This document shows, in pieces, positions 1 to 10,326 of a stretch of 64,000 bases of DNA. This DNA is from Petunia secreta (taxonomy: Eukaryota > Streptophyta > Magnoliopsida > Solanales > Solanaceae). The DNA lies in the NCBI GenBank assembly GCA_029990175.1, contig JARKIP010000065.1:24468501-24532500 (forward strand), given 5' to 3'. Each line of letters begins with the position of its first letter. Position 1 is the stretch's first letter. The translations under genes and the position numbers were made by a program. The notes beneath the pieces were generated by a model. That model ran no database searches. It was not told the origin of the DNA and saw only the letters and a program-made list of their open reading frames with translations.

Positions 1-1546
1 GGGTAAACCCATAAGGCAAAGGAATATTTCATTCCATGAATAAAAGGGACACCCTTAGGTGGACTTTCAAAGTATAACCCAATCAAAGTCCCAGATTTAA
101 AGCATATCTAATCCCAAACAAAATATGGTTCCCCCTCACTGAACTTAACCAAGTCTAGGTTCAATAATCAGTGTATAAACATGATTTAGGCTCAATAATA
201 ATTCGAACAAATTCTGAAAATAACCTAATTGATATCACATAAATTACCAGAATCAAATTCCACTCATGTATCAATTAGAGATTCTCCTCTAACAAACTTA
301 GATTTTCCTATACAAGTAAAATAAGTCATTCAATCAGATTTTAAACATGACCACGAGAATTAAGCACTTTGACAGAGTATGAAGTTAAATTCATTGCACC
401 AAACAAGAATGAACATAAACAATTTATAAATTGCCCCTGATTTTACATTCAGAATTTAATAGAGATGGCCCAAGGCCTAAACGATGAGCATATTTACACA
501 GACATGTGAGATTTCAAGAAAACGTTTAGCTTCAGTCAGTGAATTAACAAGAACAATAAACACATGGATTTTAACTAGCTAGATAGCAAATAATCAAATA
601 GTCACGTTGGTACACAGCAAATACAGGCAAGTATAGGCATGAATTTACAAAAATCTAAAACGTCAAAAAGAAGAAGGAAAATTACCCATTTAGGTTTTGA
701 ATCGGGTTCAAATTGACCCAATTCCGGTCATGCATAGGGGTTTTCCCTTTCCCCACGATGGTGTCATGTAATTTTAATGAATAAAAATCACCAGCGTACC
801 TTTTCCCGGTGACAAAAACCTCATCGGCGAGAGGTCAAATTTGACCTCCGTCGAAACCATCAAATAGTACCAAAGTTTTGCAGCGGACATCAAGGGGAAC
901 ACAATAGTGTCATTTTCCCCAAATTTCTCCGGTTGAAATGGCCAGAAAATTTATCGACAATGGTGGCAATTGAAATCGCCAAGAGAGGAGAGTGAGAGAG
1001 AGAGAGAGAGCATCGGGGACAGGGGTGTGGGGAAAATGAGAAAGAGGAAAGGGTTTGGGGTGTAGAAACAAAGGAATCTTAATTTGGACCATTGGATCGT
1101 CTACATGGACGATCAGGATCGATCCACGTAGCCATGACATGTAAAAAAAGGGCTGTTGTGTGTGCCTTATGTGTATATATGTGTATATGCGTATAGATAT
1201 TATGTAAATAGGTATAAAATAGGTATAAAATGGATCTAAAATGGTATAAAAATTATAGAAAAATTAGAAAAAATTTATTTAAAAGTGTTGGGAAGGCTAA
1301 ATTGCCTAAAGATTGTAATTTTGAGGCTTAAAATAATTTTTGGATAATTTTGTCAAAATGGGAGTAATTACGAGAATTGTAAAATAGCTATGGTTCGAGA
1401 CGACACTTTTGAAAATGGTCTCAATTTCCAGGCTTGTATGAGAAGATAATTTGAAAATAATAGACGAGGTAGGAATGGATACACAAGCATGTGTAAAATT
1501 CAAGAACGGTTGATTTTGAAAACAGGAGGGCCAAAATTGGGTGTCA
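1..1546 (-). mobile_element. Partial LTR of a minus-strand LTR retrotransposon
   Basis: Read on the minus strand, the sequence starting at 1546 is TGACACCCAATTTTGGCCC, which looks like the 5' terminus of a large plant gypsy-type LTR (many begin TGTTGACACCCAATTTT; recalled, not searched). The stretch is AT-rich and contains a TATA-like, tata-rich segment around 1160-1250 and a C/T-rich leader-like segment (minus strand) around 910-1060. The other LTR end is not visible, so the LTR may extend past the window start. The 76-codon minus-strand frame at 910-1140 has no recognisable domain and is probably chance. Confidence 0.45.
994..1010. repeat. (GA)n microsatellite
   Basis: About eight uninterrupted GA dinucleotides lie inside the LTR-like stretch. 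On the minus strand this is a CT tract of the kind common in transcribed plant leaders. Confidence 0.9.
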
Positions 1547-2136
1547 ACGCATAAGAGTAACTAAAATGAATTATGAGGTAACTTTCTTGTGAAGTCAATC
1601 AATTGACCTTCTTGTTGAAAGAACACAATGCTATGATTTGCTTCATCCACAATGAATTTCTTTGTGCTAGCGGTTCTGCTGTTATTTGATAATGAGTTAT
1701 TCCTTTTAAGAACTTCTACTATGAAATGAAATTTTCTGATATTCTCATAATTCTTCAGCAAATACATGCAAGTGATAAGTTCTTGATCGTTTGCTACATT
1801 CATGCCCTTTCACGTTTCTTGATTGGTATCAAATCATATCTTTGCTTTACTCTCATCACTGCCGATGCTTAGAGCATTAAAAATTTCTTTTTCTAATGCC
1901 TGGTAGGTAATACCATATTTCACAAGTATTAGTGTCATGGTTCATATATTTATTGCTTGCATCCCATTTTTCGTTGTAACCGATGTATATGCAATTTGTT
2001 GCCATAGTACTAATCCTGCACATAATGAAGACGAATGATATGCTCAAATTTTGATGTATAGATCACCAAGATAGAAGCAGGTTGGTATATAGGAAGGGAA
2101 TATTGGGTAAAATTTTGCCCTTGTTGTTGAACCAGA
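1547..2136. other. No gene recognised
   Basis: AT-rich sequence between the LTR edge and the minisatellite. An 80-codon minus-strand frame at 1561-1803 has reasonably protein-like composition but matches no family I know, and there are no splice or promoter signals that would support it. It may be a degraded transposon. Confidence 0.5.
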
Positions 2137-3050
2137 TCTTAAAGTATTGTCTATTCCCAATACGTGCAGAGACTTTCTCTACAAGTTGCCCATTGCACAG
2201 AACTTAAAGTCTTGTTCAAAGACTTTTTCTACAAGTTGCCTATTGCACAGAGCTTAAAGTCTTGGCTATTGCCAATACTTGCAGATACTTTCTCTACAGG
2301 TTGCCTATTACACTAGAGCTTCAAGTATTGGCTATTGCCAAGAATTGCAGGGAATTTCTCTGCAAGTTTCCCATTGCAACAAAGCTTAAAATCTTGGCTA
2401 TTAGTAAGATATGCAAAGACTTTTTCTGCAAGTCGGTCATTGCACAAGAGCTTAAACATTTGGCAATAGCCAAGACTTGTAGAGACTTTCTGTGCAAGTT
2501 GCCCATAACGCCAGAGTTTAAATTCTTGGCAATAGCCAAGACTTGCATAGACTTTCTTTATAAATTGCTCATTACACCAGAGCTTAAAGTCTTGGCTTTG
2601 CCAAGACTGTCAGAGACTTTCTCTGCAAGTTTTCCATTGCACCAAAGCTGAAAGTCTTGGCTATTGCCCAGATTTGCAGAGACTTTCTCTGTAAGTTTCC
2701 CATTGCACGAAACTTAAATTTTTTATTATTGCTAAGACTTGCAGAGACTTTCTGTGCAAGTTGCCTATTGCATCGAGCTTAATTTTTTGGCTATTACTAA
2801 GACATGACTTGCAGAGATGCCCATAGCAGCAAAGCTTAAAGTCTTGGCTATTATTAAGGCTTGCAGAGACTTTCTCTGCAAGTTGTGCATTGCACAAGAG
2901 CTTAAACGCTTAACAGTAGCCGAGACTTGCAGAGACTCTCTACAAGTTGTCTGTTGCACCAGAGCAATGGGCAATTTGCAATTCATATAGCCCAGACTTG
3001 CAGAGACTCTGCAAGTTGCCTATTGCACCGGAGCAATGGGCAATTTGCGG
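2137..3050. repeat. 66-bp tandem minisatellite with two hairpins per unit
   Basis: About 13-14 diverged copies of a unit of 65-66 bp. Successive cttaaagtcttgg-like unit starts fall at 2518, 2584, 2649 and 2714. Each unit carries two inverted repeats: CTTGGCTATTGCCAAG (a 16-bp palindrome, exact at 2525-2540 in its flipped form) and CTTGCAGAGA...TCTCTGCAAG with a short ctt spacer. Because 66 is a multiple of three, a 129-codon frame at 2262-2651 stays open across six units and encodes a 22-residue repeat (LAIAKTCRDFLCKLP...). I read this as a consequence of the period, not as a gene. Confidence 0.9.
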
Positions 3051-3410
3051 TTCATATTTTCATTACTTATATCTAATGTCATCTGTTGCCTATAAGGCAA
3101 GCTTTGGATCATTATGAAAAAACTTCACAGCTTGTTCAGGTAATATGTAGTTATATATAATTTTAATAAAAATTAAATAGAAGCTAAACAAATTTATGTA
3201 GAATTTAATATTACATTTAGTAAAACTCGGTAGGAATTTGAAGGAATCTAACCTTGAATATTCGTTTCAATGGAGGAATCAGTAAAAGTTGTAGGTTTTT
3301 AGGGTTTAGAGATTGTTTGAATGTAGAAAAGGAAGGGGAGGATAGTGTGGGTCTTTTTATTAGTTGTGAGAGGTATTTTCGTCCGGAACAAGAGCTCGTG
3401 TGGGTGAGCT
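3051..3410. other. No gene recognised
   Basis: AT-rich spacer between the minisatellite and the MITE. A 66-codon plus-strand frame at 3254-3454 has no recognisable features and runs into the MITE. Confidence 0.5.
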
Positions 3411-3556
3411 TAAAAGTGGCTTATAAGCCCATTAATATATGTTTGGTAACTTAAAAAATTTTCGACTTCTAAGTCATAAGTGCCTTAAAAGCCACTTTTT
3501 TCCTAACTTCTCAAAAAAGTGGCTTTTAAGTCACTTTTTAACTTATAAGCCACTTA
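3411..3556. mobile_element. Foldback MITE
   Basis: The ends are inverted copies: aaaagtggcttataag at 3411-3426 against cttataagccactt at 3541-3554. A second inverted pair lies inside: ccttaaaagccacttttt and aaaaagtggcttttaag. The whole 146 bp can fold on itself and has no coding capacity, as expected for a short non-autonomous TIR element. It abuts the truncated 5' side of the A1 retrotransposon, so it may mark the breakpoint of that deletion. Confidence 0.7.
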
Positions 3557-3584
3557 CTTTGTATCTTCTTCTTCTACTACTTGT

Positions 3585-5305
3585 GTGAGTTCTTGTGTAG
3601 GTATTCTTGGAGGCAAACCAATGGAGCCTCAATCATGTTCCAAGATGGAAGGACAAGGTGAAGAATATCTTCAATGTGAGCTTCAAGTTGGAGGTACTAC
3701 CCATGAAATATCAAGTGCATTGAGTGAGCAAGATGGCCACTCAAAGATATGTGTTAGTTCTCCTTCCCTTGAGCATGTTACGTCCTTGTCTTGTGATAGT
3801 GATTGTGAAAACTCTATGCTAGTTGATGATTTGTATGATTACAATGTGTTTGCAACTAGTGTCGAGTCGGTTGGTCAACTTGTGAGTGAATGTGAACTAC
3901 TAGTTGAGAGGGATGATAAGCCACATCATGATATGAGCTCGGTTTTAATTTAACTTCTCTTTAGTTAAGAAGTGGCAGTTGACCTTGTTTGTGACCCTTG
4001 TTATGACACCCCGCCTATATTTGATAGATGGGAAGATAAGTTGAATGAACATCCTATTCTTCCCTTGGATTCTTTATTTGATAATGGTAGTCTCGAGTTT
4101 CGTAGTGAGGATGATCATAGCCTTGAGGAATCAATAATGATGGAGATGGATAGGATTGTCTTTGTTGATTCCTCAAGTATGGATGGTGACTCTAGTTTGG
4201 ATGCTTCATCTTTGATGGGTAGTGGACTTGTTTTCACTAACCCTTTGTTTGAAAGAAATTCTAAAAGAGGTGACGATGTATATCAAACTAGAGAAGACTT
4301 TGGATTTAAACCTCCATGGATTGGGAAGCTTAACTCTATATATAATCCTTTATTTCTAAACCCAAGTGTTGTGATTGACCTTGGTCTTGATTGTAATGGT
4401 CCATCTTGTATTAGTCCTAATCTTGATTGTGTGGGCTATAATGATGAAGAACCTATTATGGAGACCTTCCTTAGGAGTTTGTCTAGTGGAGAAGATTGTC
4501 TAGGAGGTGAATTTGGATATGAGGAGGTCACTGTTGGTGTGTGTAAGAGTGCTTCCAAGAAGGGGAGTGGAATATTTGATGATAGTTGCCAATTGAACTC
4601 GTTTGCTTACTCCATTCTATATGTTGATCACACCTTGAATGTTGGGCATGCCAAAGCCAATGTGTCACATTCTGATAATATTGCATTGAAGGCTTGGTGT
4701 GTTGGCTATGAGCTTAGAGATAATAGGTTCCTTGACATTTTATCTTGCATGTTCCATGCCCTATTAATATCTTTGCTTGTTATGGTAGTGAGTGCTTATC
4801 ATTGTTGAGCCAAGAACTTGTTGTTTCCTTTGGAGACCTATACTTTTTGATTGGTATTTATTGGCTCTATCACAAAAGTGTATTTTCCACATCACTTGCA
4901 CTCACTCTTGTTGAGCCTACCTACTATTGTAGTAGAAAGTTTTGGTGTGTTATTGTTGAACTTAGGGATCATAGGAATTTTGATGGCTTAATCTTGCATA
5001 TTCCATACCCTATTGATCACTTTGATGATTCTTGTGTTGGATACACCCATTTGGAGAGCCAAGTTCTTGTTGTTTTCCTTGGAAACATGCGCTTTATCAT
5101 TGTTATTGATACTTGGCTGTACCATAAGAGTGTGTTTTCCATACTACTAGCACTAAACTATTCTTGTAGTAGGATATTTGGCTTGTGCTTGTCTTTGGTT
5201 GTAGGTCTTGATGGTTTGATTTTGAGAACAAAATCTTTTAAAGAAGGAGAGGATGATGCGGGGCAAATCGAGCCTAAAGCACTTACCATCAAGAGCCAGG
5301 ATTGA
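3585..5305 (+). pseudogene. A-family acidic ORF, C-terminal portion (A1)
   Basis: Three overlapping frames (3585-3953, 3972-4808, 4745-5305) correspond block by block to the tail of the A2 ORF at 32053-33384. Shared motifs include GGKPMEPQ, SALSEQDGHSK, ETFLRSLSSGEDCLGG, VCKSASKK and WLYHKSVFS. Two GAA-to-TAA changes, relative to A2, stop the first frame near 3950-3970. A frameshift near 4750-4800 ends the second, close to a hydrophobic stretch (LLISLLVMVV). The product is acidic with two or three hydrophobic segments near its C terminus. The function is unknown and I recognise no domain. The frame continues through the polypurine tract (KSFKEGEDDA) into the 3' LTR. This copy is not translatable as one protein. 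Confidence 0.75.
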
Positions 5306-5950
5306 AGGATGCAAAGGACGAGAGTTCAAGAGCATTGGAGGAGAGTTCAAGAGTGAATTGGAGTGAATTGGAGATTGCTTCAGGACTAGGCGCACCGCCT
5401 ACTAGGCCAGGCGCTCTGCCTACTTGTCCACTAGACCAGGCGCTCCACCCAAATGACACACTGCTCATTTTGACAGGCGCTCCGCCCACCGCCTAGGCAC
5501 TCCGCCTCTTTCCCAGCAAAGCTAAGACGGGACTTCTAGTTTAGTCTAGTGCTAATTACTAGTTTGACCCTACGTAGTCTTTATTATTTTAAACAACTTG
5601 TGGGATATTTTCGGCATTAGTTAGCATTAGGGAAATATTATAAATAGACCCTTAGCCTTTACATTTAGTTAACTAACTTTGAATTGAGAATTAGAACAAT
5701 TGAGAGAGGCTAGGCCTTCTTGAGAAGCTAGAATCATCAATGTATATCTCACTTGGAATCTATGGTAGATCATCCTAGTATGACCCCATGAATGATTCAA
5801 GTCTCTTTATCCCTTCGAATTAATCTACTTGGGTTAGTTTGATTCGTTCTTTCTTCTATTTCTATTCTTCCCCGTCCCTTATTTTCTTGTTATCGTGTTT
5901 ACTTGCTTCTGCATCCATTTTGTTTTCTTCCGCGTATTTACCCCGCATCA
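5254..5950 (+). mobile_element. 3' LTR of element A1
   Basis: The LTR starts TGATGCGGGG immediately after the purine tract and ends CCCCGCATCA; the two termini are inverted repeats. U3 carries clustered GC palindrome variants (aggcgctccgcc type) at about 5389-5505. A TATA box (tataaata) lies at 5639-5646. Confidence 0.85.
5639..5646 (+). promoter_or_regulatory. LTR TATA box (A1)
   Basis: tataaata followed by gacccttagcc. The same arrangement (tataaata, then cttag or tttag) occurs in the A2 and A3 LTRs. Confidence 0.6.
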
Positions 5951-6472
5951 GGCGGGTGCCCCAAGCGCAACTGTGTCCAGGGTGGGCACCCAGTACGGAG
6001 GGTGGAGCGCCTCCCTCTATTTAAGGCATGACGGGTTTTTGCTTGTTTTCGCGTGTAATTTCTATTTTGAGCCCTAAGTGGCCCTTATTGTTTTAAACCC
6101 TCTTGTGGGCTTTTAGACCTTTCACAATCTTGTATTGTAAGACTATAAAAGCTTCCCTTAGATCATTTATTTCATTAGATAGTTTGGAACATAGAATTGA
6201 GAAGAAAAAACATTGAGAGGCTTGGCCTTCTTGTTTGGAGATTGAAGCTCATGTATCCCCCTTAAGACTTGGGAACCCAGTGATTTCATCCTAGTATGAA
6301 TCCGAGATTTGGTTCAAGTTTCTCTTTCTCCCATTGAATTCAATCCACATATGTGACTTGGATTCATTTCGTTCTTCTTATTTCTTGCCTCCCCAATCTT
6401 TATTTCTTGTTATCTCGTTTAATTGCTTCCACTTGTATCATTTATTTGCTTCCGCTAGTTTTTCCCATATCA
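5951..6472 (+). mobile_element. Truncated LTR related to the A family
   Basis: This matches the second half of A-type LTRs in order: GC palindromes (ggtggagcgcctcc), cctaagtggccc, a TATA-like actataaaag, gaggcttggccttc, and an end at cttccgctagttttt...catatca. It begins directly after the 3' end of A1 in the middle of U3. No primer site follows, so it is the tail of a 3' or solo LTR, probably the target into which A1 inserted. Confidence 0.65.
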
Positions 6473-6801
6473 ATAGGTTAATAACCCTTTCCCAAATTTG
6501 AAAACTATAAGAACTACGCATACAAGAAATACACTCTTCAATCACCGCCGAGTCAATGGTGATTGAAGAGTGTATTTCTTGTATGGGTAAGCCAGAACAA
6601 TATTGGATCAGTGTGTTATTCGTTCTGCAAAAAGATTGTCAATATCATCATTCATATAAATGGAATAAAGGTAAAAGTTCGATACACAATTCTCCATTGT
6701 CCACACTTGCTTTCTTTTACAAAGCACATAGGTTAAAAATCGTTTTCCAATTTTGAAAACTATAACAATTACCCGAACAAGAAATACACTCCTCAATCAC
6801 C
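6473..6801. mobile_element. Foldback/MITE cluster
   Basis: A segment ending tacaagaaatacactcttca (near 6540) occurs again at about 6775-6801 in direct orientation, and in inverted orientation at 6558-6590 (ggtgattgaagagtg...). The simplest reading is one MITE of about 244 bp (6558-6801) with TIRs beginning ggtgattga, next to the right-hand fragment (6473-6546) of a second copy. No coding capacity. Confidence 0.55.
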
Positions 6802-7013
6802 ACTGAGTTTTATCTTGTGAGTTGTGAGGATACTCGTGTACTTTTATTGACATTAAGAAAGAGTAAATTTTCTTTTACTCTCTTTTATCATGATTCGCAC
6901 AAATCAGTCAACCTTCACAAAATCTACTTTAACTGCAAGGCGATCGGCAGTTTTTCATGATCATATTCATAAAAAGACATTCGCCAATTCCCTGAGCAAA
7001 GGTTATATGCTAA
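6802..7013. other. No gene recognised
   Basis: AT-rich sequence. A short plus-strand frame at 6890-7126 shows no family features and crosses into the adjacent TIR element. Confidence 0.5.
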
Positions 7014-7525
7014 GTTACTTGGACTCTTCAAAAGTGCCTCCATACCGTGTCCGACATGACACGGATTCACACCGGATGTGGTCAAACAAAAATAGATACT
7101 TTGACCAAAATCTACAGAATAATTGATTTTTTTTTTACAAATAAACTCTCAAGATAAGGTTATTACAGATCGGAAGACATTGGAAATGACATACCTTCAA
7201 AATTATGCAGAAACTTATCGTCTTTTGTCTCTATTTCATCTTTTGTCAACATTCTCTGATTGTTTGATTTTATGTTTTGAGAGTAACTTTGGGAAAACGA
7301 CATTAATGGAGAAAAGAAGGGATTTTGGAGAACAGGACTTCTCTGAGAAGAATTGAAATTAAGGATTATAAATTTATTTTTAGAACTTTAAATTTTTTTT
7401 AGCCGGATCCCCGCACCCGAATCCGTGTCTGGATCCATACCCTTGAATCTCTAAATTTAGATTTTTTCGAATCCGACCTCTAGATCCATACCCGTGTCGG
7501 ATACACGTACTCGAGTCCGAGTAAC
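7014..7525. mobile_element. Non-autonomous TIR element, longer copy
   Basis: Inverted ends gttacttggactc (from 7014) and gagtccgagtaac (to 7525) enclose about 510 bp with repeated gtgtcggat and ggatccata motifs and no transposase. It belongs to the same terminal-repeat family as the copies at 7916-8027 and 34434-34542. Confidence 0.5.
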
Positions 7526-7915
7526 TTAGGTTACATGCAAGTCTCATATCATCGAACCGAGGTCAATATTTTGAACTTTTACATCTAAATTGCTTGGACA
7601 CGGTGCTTTCAGTGCCACACATTCGACACGACACTGGTGTGGGTGCAGGTGTGGGAAGCGATGGAATTTTCAAAAATAGAACTAGGAATAGAAATCACTT
7701 GCACTAACATTTATGCTACGGTGTTTTGGGGAATATGTCGGTCTCTCATATTTTTTCAAGGGTAGAAAAATATTAGGCAGACTTTAGTTCTTCTCATAAA
7801 AAAGATGCTAAGAGTAAGAAATTTATTCTGTAATTGTTACTCTATTTTTTTTCTTTTTTGGAATTAATTTTAGCTGAATCGTCGCACCTGTATTTGTAAC
7901 AAGATGAGTGATTCA
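7526..7915. other. TIR-element debris, no gene
   Basis: Contains tgtcggata- and gacacggtg-like pieces (7585-7660) reminiscent of the neighbouring TIR elements, but no clear boundaries. No coding features. Confidence 0.4.
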
Positions 7916-8027
7916 TCTGCTCGGATCCTCTAAAAATGCTGCCGGGTGCGCGTCAGTTCCTCCAAAAGTAATGCATTTTTGGAGGATCCGACACGGGTGC
8001 GGCGGTATTTTGGAGGATCCGAGCAAC
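7916..8027. mobile_element. Small TIR element (MITE)
   Basis: The left end is tgctcggatcctctaaaaat and the right end is its inverted counterpart, ...ttttggaggatccgagcaac. The centre repeats ggaggatccgacacgggtgcgg in inverted form. I recall this as a frequent element in Solanaceae intergenic DNA. A second right end (gtccgagcaactta) at 8101-8114 suggests two overlapping insertions. Confidence 0.6.
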
Positions 8028-8114
8028 ATAAATTTTAGAATATAAATCTCGAAGGATCCGACATCTAGATCCACACCCACGTTGGGACACCCATACTCCA
8101 GTCCGAGCAACTTA

Positions 8115-8490
8115 TTTCCCACCAAAAAATTTTCTCCACTAAAAACTAAAAGAAGGTTATGTAACACGTGATGACAAAGAGCAGTGACTGGAAATACTAG
8201 CAAAAGAACAATTAAAGACTGCCTAGTCAAGCTTGCCAGACAATTTCAAAGACTTTATTTGACTTGGTATGCCTACATGTATATCTAACTTAAAAAATGG
8301 GGTGAGAAGATTCTTGCTACTAGAAATTTGGAAGAAAATTAGTAAGATACCAGCAAAATGAGCGAGATGTTGCCACAGCAGCAGTAGTGGGATGCAGTGG
8401 ATGGCCTTGCTTGCGGCTGGTGGAAGTATCAAAACTATGGTGGCAGTAGCATCATCTACTTTAAAACTCATGACCAGGAAAAACTTTGGC
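8115..8490. other. No gene recognised
   Basis: Sequence downstream of the TPI exons on the minus strand. I looked here for TPI exons 6-9 (AYEPVW, IYGGSV, GGASL motifs) in all frames and did not find them. Confidence 0.5.
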
Positions 8491-8690
8491 ATATTTTAGA
8501 TATCTGGGCCAGCTTTCTTGCACATCAACAAATCCATCGGGCGGCCTACTACAGCCTACAAGAATAGGAGTGGGATAAACTTGCCCGCCAAGGCTGCAAA
8601 TAGGCTTATACTGAGTGTCATAACTGACATTTGAACCAGAGATCTCTATGTTGTTACTCCTATGCCTCAACCACGTCATTCCCTCAGGAA
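8491..8690 (-). mobile_element. SINE-like fragment (minus strand)
   Basis: On the minus strand a box-B-like GGTTCAAATG (near 8625) is followed about 120 bp later by gtgcaagaaagctggcccag. I recall this arrangement (tRNA-like head, then gcaagctggcccgg) from Solanaceae SINEs. The A box is not convincing and the element is diverged. Confidence 0.45.
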
Positions 8691-9057
8691 ACAACCAACT
8701 TAATTTATAATCTCATTTCAGGAGGAGATAAGCAAAGCAAGAGTTTCTTCAGCTCGTAAAGTAGGTAGAATAAACAGTAGACACAACATAACTTAATGAT
8801 AATGCTCCAACCAAACAGTCGTCACTTATCAAGAAGTAAATACTAATAATAACAATGTCTGTATAGAAATCCATCTAGCACTATGTGTCCCAAGTCCAAT
8901 CATACTTATCCAAGTCTCATTTAAGATAGCAAAGTGGGTTCAGGTAAGAGTCAGATCAGGGAGGCATTGGCATCTGATTCCAAAAAAGCAACATTTCTAC
9001 AAAAATACATAAGTGAAAGCTTTTAGTTCCCCATTCACTGGACTATCAAAGATAGAC

Positions 9058-9190
9058 CTGCAATTGCTTTTGTTTGCGCTGCAACTACAACCACCGTAGC
9101 TTCTGATTCTCGTTGCTCAAGAGTCTCCCCAACACAGGCAGTCACTTTTAAGCCTTGAGAAAGTGCATATGCAACTTTATAACCCACAAA
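9058..9190 (-). pseudogene. TPI: TPI exon 5
   Basis: The minus-strand acceptor is ctgtag (9196-9191) and the donor gt lies at 9057-9056. It encodes 44 codons plus one base, FVGYKVAYALSQGLKV through AAQTKAIA. This is the segment with the CVGETLEQRE signature. Three changes stand out against the plant consensus I know: VGDK to VGYK, KVIAC to KVTAC, and an altered stretch after EQRES (EATVVVV where GSTM or GTTM-type residues are usual). The next exon (usually beginning with the ADR/NWSN region) is not found to its left. Confidence 0.9.
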
Positions 9191-9318
9191 CTACAGCAAA
9201 TTAAAAAATAGATGCTATACTCAGAGCAAGAACACAGAGTGAAAACTAGTGCAAATTCATCAATTACAAAGATGCGCGTGAGCTAACACAAGTTTCCATA
9301 TAAATATTAAATTAAATA

Positions 9319-9400
9319 ATTTGATTCGTTCAATAAAAGCCTTCTCTGAGAGTGACCAAGGATGACCCAAGGAATGCCCAAATTGACCAGCATCTCAGCA
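9319..9400 (-). pseudogene. TPI: TPI exon 4, donor lost
   Basis: The acceptor is tgcatag (ending 9401). The exon encodes SAEMLVNLGIPWVILGHSQR and on to LLLNESN. The catalytic His of the GHS motif is present, but the next conserved residue is Gln instead of Glu (GHSERR in active enzymes, Glu-97 in conventional numbering). After NESN the homology stops; the expected last codon and a GT donor are replaced by tatttaatttaat. Unspliced reading would terminate within a few codons. Confidence 0.9.
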
Positions 9401-9789
9401 CTATGCAAGAAAGAGAATAGTACGCTCTTATTAGTTAAAACCAAAATACAATTAACCTTGAATTCAACCAGATTAACTATACTAAATAAATAATTCATTC
9501 AACAAATCGACCAAGATATATTTCACATAAACAAGAACAGGAAAATTCTGCTATGTATATGACCAGTAAATCCTACTATTTGAACAAATATTTCTAGTTT
9601 ATATTTTGTCAGGGCATATTAAGAAACGGATAATATTTCACATAATCCAGAAATGATGAATGAATAGTATATCCAACAACTAGTTAGAGGGACTTCTGCT
9701 CAGCATGCTTGCATAGATTCCAAGATGCAAATTTATCCGATATTGCGAAAGAAAGTCAAAAAGCAAATATGTCATGCCAGTGAGCATAC
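9401..9789 (-). other. TPI intron 3
   Basis: AT-rich sequence between the donor of exon 3 and the acceptor of exon 4. Nothing else recognised. Confidence 0.7.
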
Positions 9790-9913
9790 CTAATCTCACC
9801 AGTAAATGCACCTCCTTTCCTTACCCAACAGTTTTGTGCAGCAATTGAGAAGTCAGGACGCAATAAGGTTTTGACTAAGGGAAGAAATACAAATAGAGGA
9901 CTGATCACAACCT
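9790..9913 (-). pseudogene. TPI: TPI exon 3
   Basis: The acceptor is ctcgcag (ending 9914) and the donor gtatgc starts at 9789. 124 nt, in phase with exons 2 and 4. It encodes EVVISPLFVFLPLVK, then a segment with AAQNCWVRKGGAFTGE, which contains the dimer-interface and loop-3 region of TPI. No lesion is seen in this exon. Confidence 0.92.
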
Positions 9914-10326
9914 CTGCGAGAAAAATATTCCAAAGAATCAATAGTGTAAGATTTAGAAGAACCAAAAACTAGAGATTAAATTGCTGACCAGGAGAGCGAG
10001 GGAAGTATAAGAAAACTCACCTTTCATTATCTAAGAAAGGGAAAAATATATCTTTATTGTAAATGTTTGGACATAAATTTCAAAAGCAAGAAGCAAATGT
10101 AACCATAGAGTGACGAAATGAGAAATATAATAGAAGTCCCAACCTAATGAAAGGCTAAAATAACACGTTTATCGAAGGGCAATATGTTACATGGTACCCT
10201 GATATATGATCATTTAAGCGTGCGGGAATGAGTTGAGAGGGGAGTTAAACAATTCAAATTGTCTCTATAACCAAACTACTTTTTGCTTCTCTAACTTTTT
10301 GGTATCGTAGGGTTTCAGAAACATAC
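9914..10326 (-). other. TPI intron 2
   Basis: AT-rich sequence with consensus donor and acceptor at its ends. Nothing else recognised. Confidence 0.7.

Larger units (their letters stand above)
3557..5950 (+). mobile_element. Non-autonomous Ty3/gypsy element A1, 5'-truncated
   Basis: This contains the 3' part of the A-family internal ORF (3557-5253), a polypurine tract (aagaaggagagga at 5241-5253) and a complete 3' LTR (5254-5950). The 5' LTR, primer site, acidic head and protease-like segment are missing. Homology to A2 begins within two or three bases of the MITE end at 3556. There is no matching left flank, so no target duplication can be assessed. Confidence 0.8.

Noticed and set aside
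2321..2986. Minus-strand repeat-containing frames in the minisatellite
   Set aside because: Consequence of the 66-bp period; no promoter, start context or homologue.
2137..3050. CRISPR-like array
   Set aside because: Repeats are contiguous and diverged with no unique spacers, and the genome is a plant nuclear one.
5302..6077. Several short frames with GAPPT/GGAPPS-type Pro/Gly-rich peptides (also near 17725, 24111, 44098, 48545, 63590)
   Set aside because: They are translations of the GC palindrome clusters in LTR U3 regions and have no conserved start or family.
8461..8694. 77-codon minus-strand frame considered as a TPI exon or gene
   Set aside because: It overlaps the SINE-like fragment and has none of the TPI exon 6-9 motifs.
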